A stretch of DNA of 56,539 nucleotides from Silicimonas sp. (GCA_022826205.1 JAJDVJ010000183.1:1-56539), one strand, 5' to 3'. Positions 1 through 9,631 are shown, counted from the stretch's first letter. The notes: generated from the letters alone by a model not told the origin. Numbers and translations: made by a program.

Positions 1-645
1 ATCGTGCGCGGCGTTCCGGACATCGCGTTCTTTCTCTTCTTCGTCATCGCGCTTGACCAGGGCTTCGAGTTCCTGCGCCACCAGTATCTGTGCCCGGACT
101 GGACCGACAGGATCTGGCAGGGCAACGACTTCGTCGTCTGCAGTGCGGCCAAGCTGCCGCTGGGCAACGCGCCGCAATGGGTTCACGAAGTCTACGGCTT
201 CTTTCTCGCCGTCCTGACATTCGCGATCGTCTTTGGCGCCTTCGCGGCGAACGTGCTCCACGGCGCGATGCAGGCGGTGCCGCGCGGACAGATCGAGACG
301 GCGGAAGCCTATGGCATGACGCGCCGCCAGGCATTTTGGCACGTTCTCGTCCCGCAAATGTGGATCTATGCGCTTCCCGGCCTGTCCAATCTCTGGATGC
401 TCCTGATCAAGGCGACACCGCTGCTCTTCCTGCTCGGCGTTGAAGACATCGTCTATTGGGCGCGTGAGCTGGGCGGCACGAAACAGGCGCGCTTCTCCGA
501 CTACCCGCATGGCGACTGGCGGCTTTGGTACTTCCTCGCGCTGCTTGTGTTCTACCTTGCCTTCACCAGGCTCAGCGAAGTCGTCCTGTCACGACTCACG
601 CGGCGGCTCAGCCACGGACAGGCCACGATCGGGGCGACTGCATGA
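1..645 (+). CDS. Polar amino-acid ABC transporter permease (HisQ/GlnP type), 5' truncated
   Basis: Inner-membrane permease of a polar amino-acid (HAAT/PAAT) ABC importer. The frame is open from base 1 and begins with the IVRGVPD segment that lies well inside this family, so the N-terminus is outside the window; the GTG at 4 is not a real start. Visible: a hydrophobic opening helix, a loop region (WTDRIWQGNDF), and the EAA-type ATPase-contact loop (ETAEAYGMTRRQAFWHVLVP), followed by two more hydrophobic segments. The stop overlaps the ATG of the next permease (ATGA), so the two are co-translated as a heteromeric channel. The substrate cannot be read from the sequence; basic amino acids or opines are common for such pairs. 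Confidence 0.9.
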   Translation: MVRGVPDIAFFLFFVIALDQGFEFLRHQYLCPDWTDRIWQGNDFVVCSAAKLPLGNAPQWVHEVYGFFLAVLTFAIVFGAFAANVLHGAMQAVPRGQIETAEAYGMTRRQAFWHVLVPQMWIYALPGLSNLWMLLIKATPLLFLLGVEDIVYWARELGGTKQARFSDYPHGDWRLWYFLALLVFYLAFTRLSEVVLSRLTRRLSHGQATIGATA

Positions 646-1445
646 GCTGCTGGCAAACCATTCAGGACTACGGCCTGCGCGCGATCGGCATCGGCGAGCG
701 CCTCCTGCCGCGCGAGGGCTTCGATCTATGCCAGCAGTTCACCCTGATCGGCTCGGGGCTCATCTGGAACGTCTATTTCGGCCTTCTCGCATTGCTTGTC
801 GGCTTTTTCATCGCCAACGTGGTCGCGCTGTGCAAGGCATCTTCCAATCCCTGGATCAGGAAGCCTGCCGAGTGGTTCGTCCTCGTCTTTCGCGGCTCAC
901 CGCTCTTCATCCAGTTCTTCCTGGCCTACTTCATTTTCCTGCGCGTCAAGCAGGCGGGCTACATGCCCTGGCTCACGTCGGCGCAGGCCGGAGCCCTGAT
1001 CGTTCTCGTGCTGAACACCGCCGCCTATTCTGGGGAGATCTTCTTTGGCGCATTGCGCACGGTGCCTCGCGGCGAGGTCGAGGCGGCGGATGCCTACGGC
1101 TTCACGGGGTGGAAGAGGTTTGTCTCAATCATCTGGCCGACAACCATGAGGCTTGCATGGCCCGCCTACACCAATGAAGCCATATTCCTCTTTCACGCAA
1201 CGACGCTGGTCTTCTTTTCCGGCTTCCCGACTTGGAGACAGCAGGGCGACGCCCTCTATTACGCGAACTATTTTGCCGACAAGACGTTCAATCCGTTCAT
1301 CCCTTACCCGATCGTCGCCTTCTACTTCATCCTCGTGACGCTGGCCCTGATCGGATCATTCGGCCTCGTCAACCGACAGCTCAACCGTCACCTGCCGCAG
1401 GAGCGCCGTACAAGGTTGAAGTTCCGGCCCAACATCATCCGGTAA
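642..1445 (+). CDS. Polar amino-acid ABC transporter permease (HisM type)
   Basis: Second permease of the same amino-acid importer, 267 residues. I start at the ATG at 642, which overlaps the previous stop (ATGA); the frame stays open further upstream but only as a shadow of the first permease. Family features: FRGSPLFIQFF, typical of HisM/GlnP permeases, then the EAA loop (GEVEAADAYGFTGWKRF) and about five hydrophobic segments. It ends at 1445, with no ATPase or binding protein before pyrF, so those components should lie upstream of the window. Subfamily confident, substrate unknown. Confidence 0.9.
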   Translation: MSCWQTIQDYGLRAIGIGERLLPREGFDLCQQFTLIGSGLIWNVYFGLLALLVGFFIANVVALCKASSNPWIRKPAEWFVLVFRGSPLFIQFFLAYFIFLRVKQAGYMPWLTSAQAGALIVLVLNTAAYSGEIFFGALRTVPRGEVEAADAYGFTGWKRFVSIIWPTTMRLAWPAYTNEAIFLFHATTLVFFSGFPTWRQQGDALYYANYFADKTFNPFIPYPIVAFYFILVTLALIGSFGLVNRQLNRHLPQERRTRLKFRPNIIR

Positions 1446-1579
1446 CGCAAGCCGCACGTCCGCGAACCCGATTCCGGCACAGCCCGGCCTGTTCTCGGGC
1501 AAATGCGCGCAGAGCAGGGCTGTGTGCAAAGTAGCAAGCGATGCTTGCCCTTGGCGCAGGAAGCATCTAGGCGGCGCCC

Positions 1580-2284
1580 ATGATCCAGTCTGATGATCGC
1601 CTGATTGTCGCGCTTGACGTCCCGGACGCACTCGCGGGTCTTGATCTCGCGGCGCGTCTTGGCGACAGCGTGTCATTTTACAAGATCGGGCTAGGAATGC
1701 TCACAGGCGGGGGCTTTGCACTGGCAAGCGAGCTCAAGCAGGATCATGGCAAGCGCATCTTCCTGGACATGAAGCTCTTCGACATAGGCGCAACGATCGA
1801 GGCTGCCACTCGGGGCCTTGCCCGATCCGGCATCGATTTCCTGACCGTTCACGGGGATCCGCACGTAGTACGCGCGGCCTGTGAAGGCGCGGGTGGTTCC
1901 CCAATGAATGTCCTCGCGGTCACGTTCCTCACTTCGCTCGACCGAAGCGACCTTGATGCCGCCCAGACAAGGCCGGGAGAGATTGCCGATCTCGTGGCCG
2001 AACGGGCAGGACGGGCATTCGAGGCCGGAGCCGACGGCGTCATTGCCTCGCCCCTTGAAGTCCGCGCAATCCGCGCATTGCCTGAAGCCAATGGCAAGCT
2101 GGTTGTCACGCCCGGAGTGCGACCGAGCGGCACGGATCCCGGCGACCAAAAGCGGATCGCGACACCGGTCGATGCCATCCGGGACGGCGCCGACCACGTG
2201 GTCATCGGCCGCCCCATCCATCGCGCGCCCGATCCCTTGAAAGCGGTGCGCGAAATCGTTGCCTCGATCAGGGACCTGAACTGA
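1580..2284 (+). CDS. pyrF: Orotidine 5'-phosphate decarboxylase
   Basis: Catalyses OMP to UMP, the last step of de novo pyrimidine synthesis (cytosol). The 234-residue protein has the expected length. It carries the N-terminal LIVALDVPD strand, the catalytic D-x-K-x-x-D signature (FLDMKLFDIGATI), a TVHGDP strand, and the C-terminal VTPGVRP and VIGRPIH phosphate-binding loops. The ATG at 1580 sits 134 bp after the amino-acid permease gene, so it probably has its own promoter. It converges with the FAD oxidoreductase gene that follows. Confidence 0.96.
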   Translation: MIQSDDRLIVALDVPDALAGLDLAARLGDSVSFYKIGLGMLTGGGFALASELKQDHGKRIFLDMKLFDIGATIEAATRGLARSGIDFLTVHGDPHVVRAACEGAGGSPMNVLAVTFLTSLDRSDLDAAQTRPGEIADLVAERAGRAFEAGADGVIASPLEVRAIRALPEANGKLVVTPGVRPSGTDPGDQKRIATPVDAIRDGADHVVIGRPIHRAPDPLKAVREIVASIRDLN

Positions 2285-2365
2285 CTGCGGCGGCGCAGCC
2301 GTGACTCCTGTCGCGAAGGCCGATCGCTCCGTGTCTACCGTTCGCCACGATTCAACTTCTTGCCT

Positions 2366-3433
2366 TCAACTCCGGAAACGCGACGGCAGGAGGGAACCAA
2401 CCACGTCAGCGGGCAATGATGGCGTCCTGTCGAGCACGAGGTCGGCCAGAAGTGCCGCTGCCGCAGGAGCGGTCTGGAATCCGAAGCCCCCCTGCCCTGC
2501 CATCCAGAAGAAACCCGGATGGCCGGACGCCTCGCCAATGACGAGCGCGCGATCCGGCGCGAAGGTTCTCAGACCCGCCCAGTTGGTTTCCACGCGCACC
2601 ACCGGCTCGGTCACGTATGGCTCGTAGCGTGCCAGGCCTTCGGCGAGGACCATGTCGTCCGCCCATGCGTCCATCGGATCCATCGGGTGCTCCTCGGCCG
2701 CCGAAACGATCCAGCCACCCGCATCGGGCTTCGCGTACCAGGTTTCGCCCGGACCCATCAGCAATGGCCAGTTCCTGACGTCGTGCCCGCCCGGCGCTGG
2801 CAGCCGCGCGACTGACCGGCGGTAGGGCTGCAACCCGATTCTCGTCGCGCCTGCCATGGCCGCGATTTCGTCGGCCCAGGCTCCGGCGGCATTGATCACG
2901 ATGTCGGCCACGATCTCCTCGTCCCCGACCGCGAGATGCCAGGAGTCCGCACGCTCGATCTTCGTGACGCCGGCCCCGATTCGTATGGTGGCGCCATGTC
3001 CCCGCGCTTCTGACGCCATGGCTTGCAAGAGTCGGTTCGTATCGATGTCCTGCGCATTTTCAGAATACCCGGCCCGCACGATGTCACGAGACAGGATCGG
3101 CACCCGCGAATGCGCCTCGCTTACAGGAATTTCCGCAAGGCCCAGCGCGGCCATGTCTGCCTCGAACGCATCCGCGTCTTCCTCAAATGCAACCGCCAGA
3201 AGACCACGTGGGGACAACGCGTCGAGTGATTCGTGAACCGGACGCGACGCCTGGTTCAGGGCGCGGACAACGTTGTTCCCGTAGTCCTCGATGAACATCG
3301 CCGCCGATCGCCCGCTCGCATGGTAGCCAAGCGCAGTCTCGCGTTCCAGCACCAGAACTCGGGTCGACGGCGCCAACGTTGCCGCAGCAGCAAGTCCTGC
3401 AATGCCGCCGCCGATAATGGTGACGCGCGTCAC
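2366..3433 (-). CDS. FAD-dependent amine/amino-acid oxidoreductase (DAO family)
   Basis: A 355-residue flavoprotein of the D-amino-acid oxidase/glycine oxidase-like (DAO) family. The N-terminus is a Rossmann dinucleotide site (VTIIGGGIAGLAAA, residues 4-17) with the acidic end of strand 2 (VLVLERE) and an ASGRSAA segment typical of the family. The C-terminus has the second FAD contact (FFWMAGQGGFGFQTAP). Its start overlaps the stop of the aldo/keto reductase (ATGA), making it the last gene of the BMP-type importer operon. It probably oxidises an amine or amino acid derived from the imported compound, but the substrate is not determinable. Confidence 0.85.
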   Translation of the reverse strand: MTRVTIIGGGIAGLAAAATLAPSTRVLVLERETALGYHASGRSAAMFIEDYGNNVVRALNQASRPVHESLDALSPRGLLAVAFEEDADAFEADMAALGLAEIPVSEAHSRVPILSRDIVRAGYSENAQDIDTNRLLQAMASEARGHGATIRIGAGVTKIERADSWHLAVGDEEIVADIVINAAGAWADEIAAMAGATRIGLQPYRRSVARLPAPGGHDVRNWPLLMGPGETWYAKPDAGGWIVSAAEEHPMDPMDAWADDMVLAEGLARYEPYVTEPVVRVETNWAGLRTFAPDRALVIGEASGHPGFFWMAGQGGFGFQTAPAAAALLADLVLDRTPSLPADVVGSLLPSRFRS

Positions 3434-4359
3434 GCCTCCTCCAGCCGGTCGGTCGCGGGAGGAGGCGCTGGCGACAGGGCCGACAGCCGGGCATGGAGCG
3501 CATCGTCGATGCGGAATTCAATGGCAGCGAGTGACGGCGCAAGCTGCTCCGTCGACTTTGCCGAGACGATGGGACCCCATATGCCCGGATGCCGCGCGAC
3601 CCATGCCACCGCGAGGGTCGCCGGGGCCGCGCCGACCTCCTCCGCGATCTCGACCAGACGCGCGACTGCTTCGTGCATCCATTCGAACCCGTAGCGAGTG
3701 GCATAGATGTCACTGGTGGTGAGACGACCGGTCTCTCCGGCGGCGTATTTCCCGGTCAGGAGACCGCCGCCGAGCGGGGAATAGGGGCAGACAGCCAATT
3801 CCTCCGCAATTGCCATTTGAAGGATCTCGACCTCCGCCTGCCGCTTCACCAGGTTGTACATCGGCTGAAGGAACTGGATTTCGACACCAAGCCCGCGCGC
3901 GACTTCTCGCGCCTTCATCACCTGCCAAGCCGCGTAATTGGATACGCCAAATGCGCGCACAGAGCCGTCTTCCATGTACCTGGCAACCGCCTCGAATGTC
4001 TCTTCAAGCGGCGTATCGCCATCCCAGCGGTGGAGGTAGAGAAGATCGACGGTCTCCATGCCAAGCCGCTTTCGGCTCGCGCCGAACTCCTTTTCGATCC
4101 GCGACCGGCATGCACCGTGATACCCGCATTTCGTGGCGATGAAGACGTCATCGCGCTCCGGTGCGACCAGCCGTCCGGCAATTTCCTCGGAACGGCCTTC
4201 GGAATAGAGAAACGCCGTGTCAAAGAAGTTGATGCCCGCCTCCCGGCAGGCCGAATACATCTCGGCAGAGGCGGCTTCGTCCGCAGCACCGCCGAACTGC
4301 ATCGTGCCGAAGCTGAACCTCGACAGGGCCTGTCCCGAAATCGTTCTCAAGTCCGGCAT
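3430..4359 (-). CDS. Aldo/keto reductase
   Basis: NAD(P)H-dependent aldo/keto reductase, 309 residues from the ATG at 4359 (the frame is open to 4449, but MPDLRTISG is the natural N-terminus). The catalytic tetrad is complete: Asp47 and Tyr52 (FFDTAFLYSEG), Lys77 (IATKCGY) and His110 (LLYLHRWD). The cofactor segments FGVSNYAAW and YSPLGGGLLTGKY are present. It lies about 117 bp after the binding-protein gene and overlaps the FAD oxidoreductase by ATGA. I infer it acts on the ligand imported by the adjacent transporter. Confidence 0.88.
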   Translation of the reverse strand: MPDLRTISGQALSRFSFGTMQFGGAADEAASAEMYSACREAGINFFDTAFLYSEGRSEEIAGRLVAPERDDVFIATKCGYHGACRSRIEKEFGASRKRLGMETVDLLYLHRWDGDTPLEETFEAVARYMEDGSVRAFGVSNYAAWQVMKAREVARGLGVEIQFLQPMYNLVKRQAEVEILQMAIAEELAVCPYSPLGGGLLTGKYAAGETGRLTTSDIYATRYGFEWMHEAVARLVEIAEEVGAAPATLAVAWVARHPGIWGPIVSAKSTEQLAPSLAAIEFRIDDALHARLSALSPAPPPATDRLEEA

Positions 4360-4476
4360 CGGTTCAGCTCGAATCCGTTTCCGAAGACCCCTTGTTCGGG
4401 AAAGGCGCATATGGGCGGAAAGCCTCGACGCGGCGTGCCAGCGAGTCAACCGGCGCGCCGCGTCGAGCGGAAGCGA

Positions 4477-5556
4477 TCAATTCGGAATTTCGCCCGTGAT
4501 CCCCTCGACATAGAAGTTCATGCCGACCAGCGTGCCGTCATCGGCGGTCTCGCCTTCAGCCAGCCATGGCGATCCGTCCTGCTTGTTCAGCGGGCCGGTG
4601 AACGCGTGATACTCTCCGCTTCCGATCGCGTCGCGCAGCGCTTCGGCTTCAGCCTTCACGTCTGCGGGTACTGCATCGGTGATTTCGCCGATCTCGACCA
4701 TGCCGGGGCCGATGCCGTCCCAAGTGTCAACGCTCTCCCAGGTACCGTCCATCACGGCCTGCACTCTTGCGATGTAGTACGGCGCCCAGTTGTCGATGAT
4801 CGAGCTCACGCGCGGCAGCGGCGCGTATTCCGACATGTCGGAGGCCTGGCCGAATGAAATCACGCCTGCCTCGGCAGCGGCTGCCTGCGGCGCGGTCGAA
4901 TCCGTATGCTGCAGGACTACGTCCACACCGTTGTCGATGAGCGCCTTCGCTGCATCCGCCTCCTTTGGAGGATCGAACCAAGTGTAGACCCAGATCACGC
5001 TCATTTCCACATCGGGGTTTGCCTTCTTGGCATGGATGTATGCCGAGTTGATGCCCCGAATGACCTCGGGGATCGGGTAGGACGCGATATATCCGATCTT
5101 GTTGGTCTTCGTCATCTTGCCCGCGATATGACCCTGCACCGCACGTCCCTCGTAGAATCGCGCGGAATAGGTGCTGACGTTGTCGGCGCGTTTGTAGCCG
5201 GTTGCGTGCTCGAACTTCACGTCCGGAAAATTGGCGGCCACGTTGATTGTCGGATCCATGTACCCGAACGAGGTCGTGAATATGATGTCCGCGCCCTGAA
5301 GCGCCATTTGGGTCATTGCCCGCTCGGCATCAGCGCCTTCGGGCACGCTCTCCTGATACACGGTCTCGACCTTGTCGCCAAAGTGCTCCTCCACGGCCAG
5401 GAGGCCTTGGTGATGTTCGTAGGTCCACCCGCCGTCACCGATCGGCCCGACATAGACAAATCCGGCCTTGACCGGTCCGTCGCCATGGCTGCCGCCGAAA
5501 GCCGGCAGGCCCAATGACATTGCGGCTGCAGCCGCCAGAAGTACGATTTTCGTCAT
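4477..5556 (-). CDS. BMP-family ABC transporter substrate-binding protein
   Basis: Periplasmic binding protein of the BMP/Med/PnrA-like family that feeds nucleoside-type ABC importers; 359 residues from the ATG at 5556, which has a purine-rich GGGGGAAAAC just upstream. The N-terminus is a classic signal peptide (positive n-region, long Leu/Ala core, cleavage near LPAFGG). Family motifs: GFVYVGPIGDGGWTYEHHQG, FTTSFGYMDP, KIGYIASYPIPEVIRGIN and VDVVLQHTDST. It lies 34 bp after the second permease in the operon. BMP proteins usually bind purine nucleosides, but relatives bind other small molecules, so the ligand is open. Confidence 0.92.
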   Translation of the reverse strand: MTKIVLLAAAAAMSLGLPAFGGSHGDGPVKAGFVYVGPIGDGGWTYEHHQGLLAVEEHFGDKVETVYQESVPEGADAERAMTQMALQGADIIFTTSFGYMDPTINVAANFPDVKFEHATGYKRADNVSTYSARFYEGRAVQGHIAGKMTKTNKIGYIASYPIPEVIRGINSAYIHAKKANPDVEMSVIWVYTWFDPPKEADAAKALIDNGVDVVLQHTDSTAPQAAAAEAGVISFGQASDMSEYAPLPRVSSIIDNWAPYYIARVQAVMDGTWESVDTWDGIGPGMVEIGEITDAVPADVKAEAEALRDAIGSGEYHAFTGPLNKQDGSPWLAEGETADDGTLVGMNFYVEGITGEIPN

Positions 5557-5590
5557 GTTTTCCCCCAGTTTCCTAGTGTAAGGTCTCTCC

Positions 5591-6523
5591 TCAACCCGAA
5601 GCATGGAACGTTCGCCCGAGCGAGTTAGGCGCATTGGCCTGTGCACGCCTTTTGTCGGACGAAATGATCACCAGCACAAGGATGGTAATCAGGTAGGGCG
5701 ACATCGACAAGAGTTCGACTGGAATAGCTATCCCTGCCGCCTGCAGGTTCAGCTGCAGAACGCTGACGCCGCCAAAGAGATAGGCACCGAGCAGGACCCG
5801 CCACGCTCGCCAGGAGCCGAAGACCACGATCGCCAACGCGATCCACCCCCGCCCGGCCGTCATTCCCTCCGTCCATTGCGGCACGATGACGAGACTCAAG
5901 CAGGCGCCGCCCAGCCCTGCAAGCGCCCCGCCAAACGCGATCGCCGCGAGCCTGGTGCCCAACACCGAGTAGCCAAGCGCGTGCGCCGCTTCATGGCTTT
6001 CACCCACGGCACGAAGAATCAGGCCGGACCGGGTGGATCTCAGATACCACCAGACGCCTACCACCAAGGCCAGCGACAGGTAGACCAGGGCATGCTGGTT
6101 GAACAGGACCGGTCCCAAGATCGGCAGTTCCGAGAGAACGGGAAGTTCCAGTCTCGGAGATGCAGGTGGGCGAACGCCCACGTAACCTTGCCCCATCAGC
6201 GATGAGATCCCCAGCCCGAACAGCGTCAGCCCCAGCCCGGTTGCCACTTGATTTGACAGGAGAACCTGAGTCAGCACCCCGAATAGAAGCGCCAGCACGG
6301 CGGCAGCGGCAGCGGCCGCCAAGAATCCCAGAGCCGGCGAACCACTTTCGACCGCAGCAATGAAGCCTGCAACCGCACCAACGATCATCATTCCCTCGAC
6401 GCCCAGGTTCAGAACACCGGACTTCTCGACCACGAGCTCGCCCATGGCCGCCAGCAAGATGGGCGTTGATGCCAGCAGCAGCGCCGAGATCAGCAGGACA
6501 GGGTTGATTGATCCCAGTTCCAT
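5591..6523 (-). CDS. ABC transporter permease, BMP/nucleoside type (second permease)
   Basis: Inner-membrane permease of the BPD_transp_2 family, 310 residues, about eight hydrophobic segments. The start is ATG 6523 with GGGAGGT seven bases upstream; a GTG one codon earlier is too close to that ribosome site. Motifs: MGELVVEKSGVLNLGVEGMM, the signature of this family's short permease, and a GLGGACLSLV segment. It pairs with the longer permease at 6684-7769 to form the channel; a 160-bp gap separates the two genes. Confidence 0.9.
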   Translation of the reverse strand: MELGSINPVLLISALLLASTPILLAAMGELVVEKSGVLNLGVEGMMIVGAVAGFIAAVESGSPALGFLAAAAAAAVLALLFGVLTQVLLSNQVATGLGLTLFGLGISSLMGQGYVGVRPPASPRLELPVLSELPILGPVLFNQHALVYLSLALVVGVWWYLRSTRSGLILRAVGESHEAAHALGYSVLGTRLAAIAFGGALAGLGGACLSLVIVPQWTEGMTAGRGWIALAIVVFGSWRAWRVLLGAYLFGGVSVLQLNLQAAGIAIPVELLSMSPYLITILVLVIISSDKRRAQANAPNSLGRTFHASG

Positions 6524-6683
6524 CACGGCGACCTCCCGACCGTCCGCTCAACACGCTGCACCGGTCGCCTTCGCTTCCCCTGACCAGGACATGACGGCGA
6601 CCGGACGTGCGTCATCGCGAGATTACGCGTTTCGCGCGGCACGACCAATTGGCGATTGTCTGACCGACCGGTCCCGACGTCAC

Positions 6684-7769
6684 TCATGCCCGCGCCCTCA
6701 CATCGATCCTGACACGGTAGTTCGTCGTCACGTCGAGGGCCAGGAGGAAGAACAGGAGCATGCCTTGAAACGCCTGAATTGCCGCCGCAGGCACTCCCAG
6801 CGTAGCCTGAGCCGCCTCTCCGCCAATGTAGGTCAGGGCCATCAGGAAGCCTGCAAGCAGGATACCGACCGGATGCAGCCGTCCGAGGAATGCCACGATG
6901 ATCGCCGTGAACCCGTATCCCACGTTGAAGTCGATGTTGATCTGGCCGGCGGGGCCGGCAACCTCGAAGAATCCCGCAAACCCGGCCAGCGCACCAGACA
7001 CGCCCAGGCAGGTCAGCACCAGAAACCCCGGGTTCACACCAGCGAACCGGGCGGCGCGCGGGCTCGCACCTGCCAGACGGATGTTGAACCCAAGGATGTG
7101 ACGAGACAGCAGAACATGGCCCAGAATGACTGCAATGAATGCGGCGACGACCCCCCAGTGCATGCCCGACCCCGCAATCAACTCATGGTTCGCCGCCGCA
7201 TCGTAATGTCTGAGGTTGCGTGAACCCGGAAATCCGGCGCCGTCCGGACTCCTCAGTGGGCCAAGCGCCATCCAGGCCAGTATCTGCTCGGCAACATATA
7301 CAAGCAGAAGCGAGACCAGGATCTCGTTCGTGTTGAAACGCGTCCGGAGAATGCCGGGGATCATCGCCCAAAGACATCCTCCCAAGCCGCCTGCAAGCAC
7401 CATCATCGGAAAGATGAGCCATCGCGCGTCCAGCGGGTAGAAAGCCAGCCCGACCGCGGCCCCGCAGATCGCTCCCATGATGTACTGGCCTTCCGCGCCG
7501 ATGTTCCAGACACCGGCGCGAAACCCGAGCGAAAGCCCGATCGCGATCAGGATCAGGGGACCGGCCTTCACCAGCAACTGTCCCCGATAGTAGAACGCAA
7601 ACTCACCGAGGATCGGATCCCAGAATATCGTTCGGATCACGAGCAGCGGATCCTTTCCCAGGAACGCGAACAGCAGACCTCCCGCCACCATAGTCGCCAA
7701 CACAGCGAGCAGCGGTGTTGCCCACGCCCAGGCGCGGGACGGCGCGGGACGGCGCTCCAGCCGGATCAC
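6684..7769 (-). CDS. ABC transporter permease, BMP/nucleoside type (first permease)
   Basis: The longer partner permease, 361 residues, BPD_transp_2 family. Motifs: FRAGVWNIGAEGQYIMGA and the TRFNTNEILVSLLLVYVAEQ helix that distinguish this subunit, then GLQAGF-like SGALAGFAGFFEV and the GYGFTAIIVAFLGRLHP loop. Its start codon overlaps the ATPase stop (ATGA, 7766-7769), so the two are translationally coupled. Confidence 0.9.
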   Translation of the reverse strand: MIRLERRPAPSRAWAWATPLLAVLATMVAGGLLFAFLGKDPLLVIRTIFWDPILGEFAFYYRGQLLVKAGPLILIAIGLSLGFRAGVWNIGAEGQYIMGAICGAAVGLAFYPLDARWLIFPMMVLAGGLGGCLWAMIPGILRTRFNTNEILVSLLLVYVAEQILAWMALGPLRSPDGAGFPGSRNLRHYDAAANHELIAGSGMHWGVVAAFIAVILGHVLLSRHILGFNIRLAGASPRAARFAGVNPGFLVLTCLGVSGALAGFAGFFEVAGPAGQINIDFNVGYGFTAIIVAFLGRLHPVGILLAGFLMALTYIGGEAAQATLGVPAAAIQAFQGMLLFFLLALDVTTNYRVRIDVRARA

Positions 7770-9328
7770 GGAACCGTCTCCCCAGGCTCGGCTGCCCGGT
7801 CAGGCCTTGAAGAACCTTGCCCAATCTCGAGGTCATGGGCGCCGCCAAGCATCAAGCCGATCTCTTCCAAGGTCAGTTCGGCTGTATCCCTGGGCTTGCT
7901 CAAGCGACCCTCGTTCAACGCGGAAAACCGCGTGGAGATCTCCATCAATTCGTCCAGATCCTGGCTGATCACGATGACTGCAGCACCCTGGCTCGCCAGG
8001 TCGAGCAGGGATTGCCGGATCGCGGCGGCGGCCGCCGCGTCAAGGCCCCAGGTCGGCTGGTTGACCACCAGCACGTCCGGCTGCTGCAGGATCTCGCGGC
8101 CGATGACGAATTTCTGCAAGTTTCCGCCCGACAGCGACCGTGCCACGCTCCCGGCGCCAGGAACCCGGACATCGAACTGCTCAATCACGTGCTCGGCATG
8201 CGCGCGCGCCTTGCCCCAGTTGACAAATCCGCGACTGACCATGCGCATGCGACGTCGGCCAGACAGCGCGGCGTTTTCGATCAGGTTCATGTCCGGTGCC
8301 GTCGCGTGGCCAAGACGCTCTTCGGGGGCGGCCAGCACGCCAAGTGCGCGTCGCTCGTTCGGTCCGAACGAACCAATCGGTAGATCACCGAGCAGAATCG
8401 AGTCCGGTGCGCTGCGCGACTCTCCCGAAAGTACCGCGAGAAGCTCGTCCTGCCCGTTTCCGGCGACACCGCCGATCCCAAGGATCTCGCCACGCCGCAC
8501 TTCAAGGAAAATGTCCTTCAGTTCCGTTCCAAACGCGGCACCGGACACCGCAGTCAGTCCGGCTATCGACAGCGCGACTTTACCGGGGTCTTGAGTCCGC
8601 GCGGCAGGCAAGGCCAGTTCACTCCCCACCATTGTCTCGGCAAGTTCCCGTGCTGACTTCTGGCGAGGGTCGCACGAGCCGGTCACCTTGCCGTGCCGAA
8701 GTATGGTGGCCCAATCGCACAGGGCCCTGATTTCCTCGAGCTTGTGGCTGATATAGAGGATGAGCTTCCCTTCGGTGCGCAGCCTTTTCAGCGTTTCGAA
8801 TAGGATCGCCACTTCCTGTGGCGTAAGCACGCTCGTCGGCTCGTCCATGATCAGGACCTGAGGCTCCTGCAGGAGACACCGGATGATCTCGACCCTCTGT
8901 CGCTCGCCGGCTGACAGCGTTCCGACCACCCGGTTCGGATCCAGCGGCAATCCATAGGTTTCGCTTACGTCTCGGATGCGCGTGGCCAGTTCCCGCATCG
9001 GCGGCGGCACTTCCATGCCAAGCGCGACATTCTCGGCAACGTCCAGCGCTTCGAACAGGCTGAAATGCTGGAACACCATCGCGACACCGGCTTGCCGGGC
9101 ATCGTGCGGCGATCCCGGGGCGTAGACCTGCCCGTCGAGCTTCATCCGCCCATCGTCGGGACGCAGGAGGCCGTAGACCGTCTTTACCAGAGTCGACTTT
9201 CCGGCGCCGTTCTCGCCCAAAAGCGCATGAACCTCGCCTCGGCGAGCAGAGAAGCTCACATCGTCGTTTGCCACGACTCCGGGATACGCCTTTCGCAGGC
9301 CCTGCACCTCCAGGAGCGGCGTGCTCAC
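7766..9328 (-). CDS. ABC transporter ATP-binding protein with two nucleotide-binding domains, BMP/nucleoside type
   Basis: Energising subunit, 520 residues with two fused ABC domains, as in sugar and nucleoside (RbsA/NupA-like) importers. Domain 1: Walker A GENGAGKST, signature LSAGERQRVEI, Walker B VLIMDEPTS, H-loop YISHK. Domain 2 is degenerate at Walker A (GGVAGNGQDEL) and has LSGGNLQKFVIGRE and VLVVNQPTWGLD, where the usual Glu after Walker B is replaced. That asymmetry is normal for this family. I chose the GTG at 9328 because VSTPLLEV matches the family N-terminus; an ATG at 9364 would add 12 residues and has a poorly spaced ribosome site. Confidence 0.9.
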   Translation of the reverse strand: MSTPLLEVQGLRKAYPGVVANDDVSFSARRGEVHALLGENGAGKSTLVKTVYGLLRPDDGRMKLDGQVYAPGSPHDARQAGVAMVFQHFSLFEALDVAENVALGMEVPPPMRELATRIRDVSETYGLPLDPNRVVGTLSAGERQRVEIIRCLLQEPQVLIMDEPTSVLTPQEVAILFETLKRLRTEGKLILYISHKLEEIRALCDWATILRHGKVTGSCDPRQKSARELAETMVGSELALPAARTQDPGKVALSIAGLTAVSGAAFGTELKDIFLEVRRGEILGIGGVAGNGQDELLAVLSGESRSAPDSILLGDLPIGSFGPNERRALGVLAAPEERLGHATAPDMNLIENAALSGRRRMRMVSRGFVNWGKARAHAEHVIEQFDVRVPGAGSVARSLSGGNLQKFVIGREILQQPDVLVVNQPTWGLDAAAAAAIRQSLLDLASQGAAVIVISQDLDELMEISTRFSALNEGRLSKPRDTAELTLEEIGLMLGGAHDLEIGQGSSRPDRAAEPGETVP

Positions 9329-9631
9329 GCGCTCCGCCCCGTCACTGCCTGGATCCCGACGCATGCTCCTGCCCTGGCGAGCACCTGACCTTCCTGCCGA
9401 GATCGAACGCGTCCAGCCTCATGCTGCATAGCCTTTCCGGCCCCATCGCCAAGTCTGGAGGCTCTCGATCCGATCCAGTGTCCAGCCTTGGTCCGTCATT
9501 GGGTCATTCTGGAAGCCCGGTGGCTTCCGCACAAGCACGAATCTATCCGCTGGCCTCAGCGGCGCCGGAGCCGTGCTGATTCACGGTGAGTGTGGCAGTC
9601 GGTGACGCATGGGCGAGATTGGCCGATGCCG
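9329..9631. other. Intergenic region upstream of the BMP-type importer operon
   Basis: About 300 bp between glpD (stop at 9632) and the ATPase start. Both genes read leftward, so this should hold the promoter of the importer operon. I see no convincing coding frame, riboswitch or strong hairpin. Confidence 0.5.

Noticed and set aside
3589-4857. 422-codon plus-strand frame
   Set aside because: Antisense shadow of the aldo/keto reductase and binding-protein genes, both with full catalytic or family motifs.
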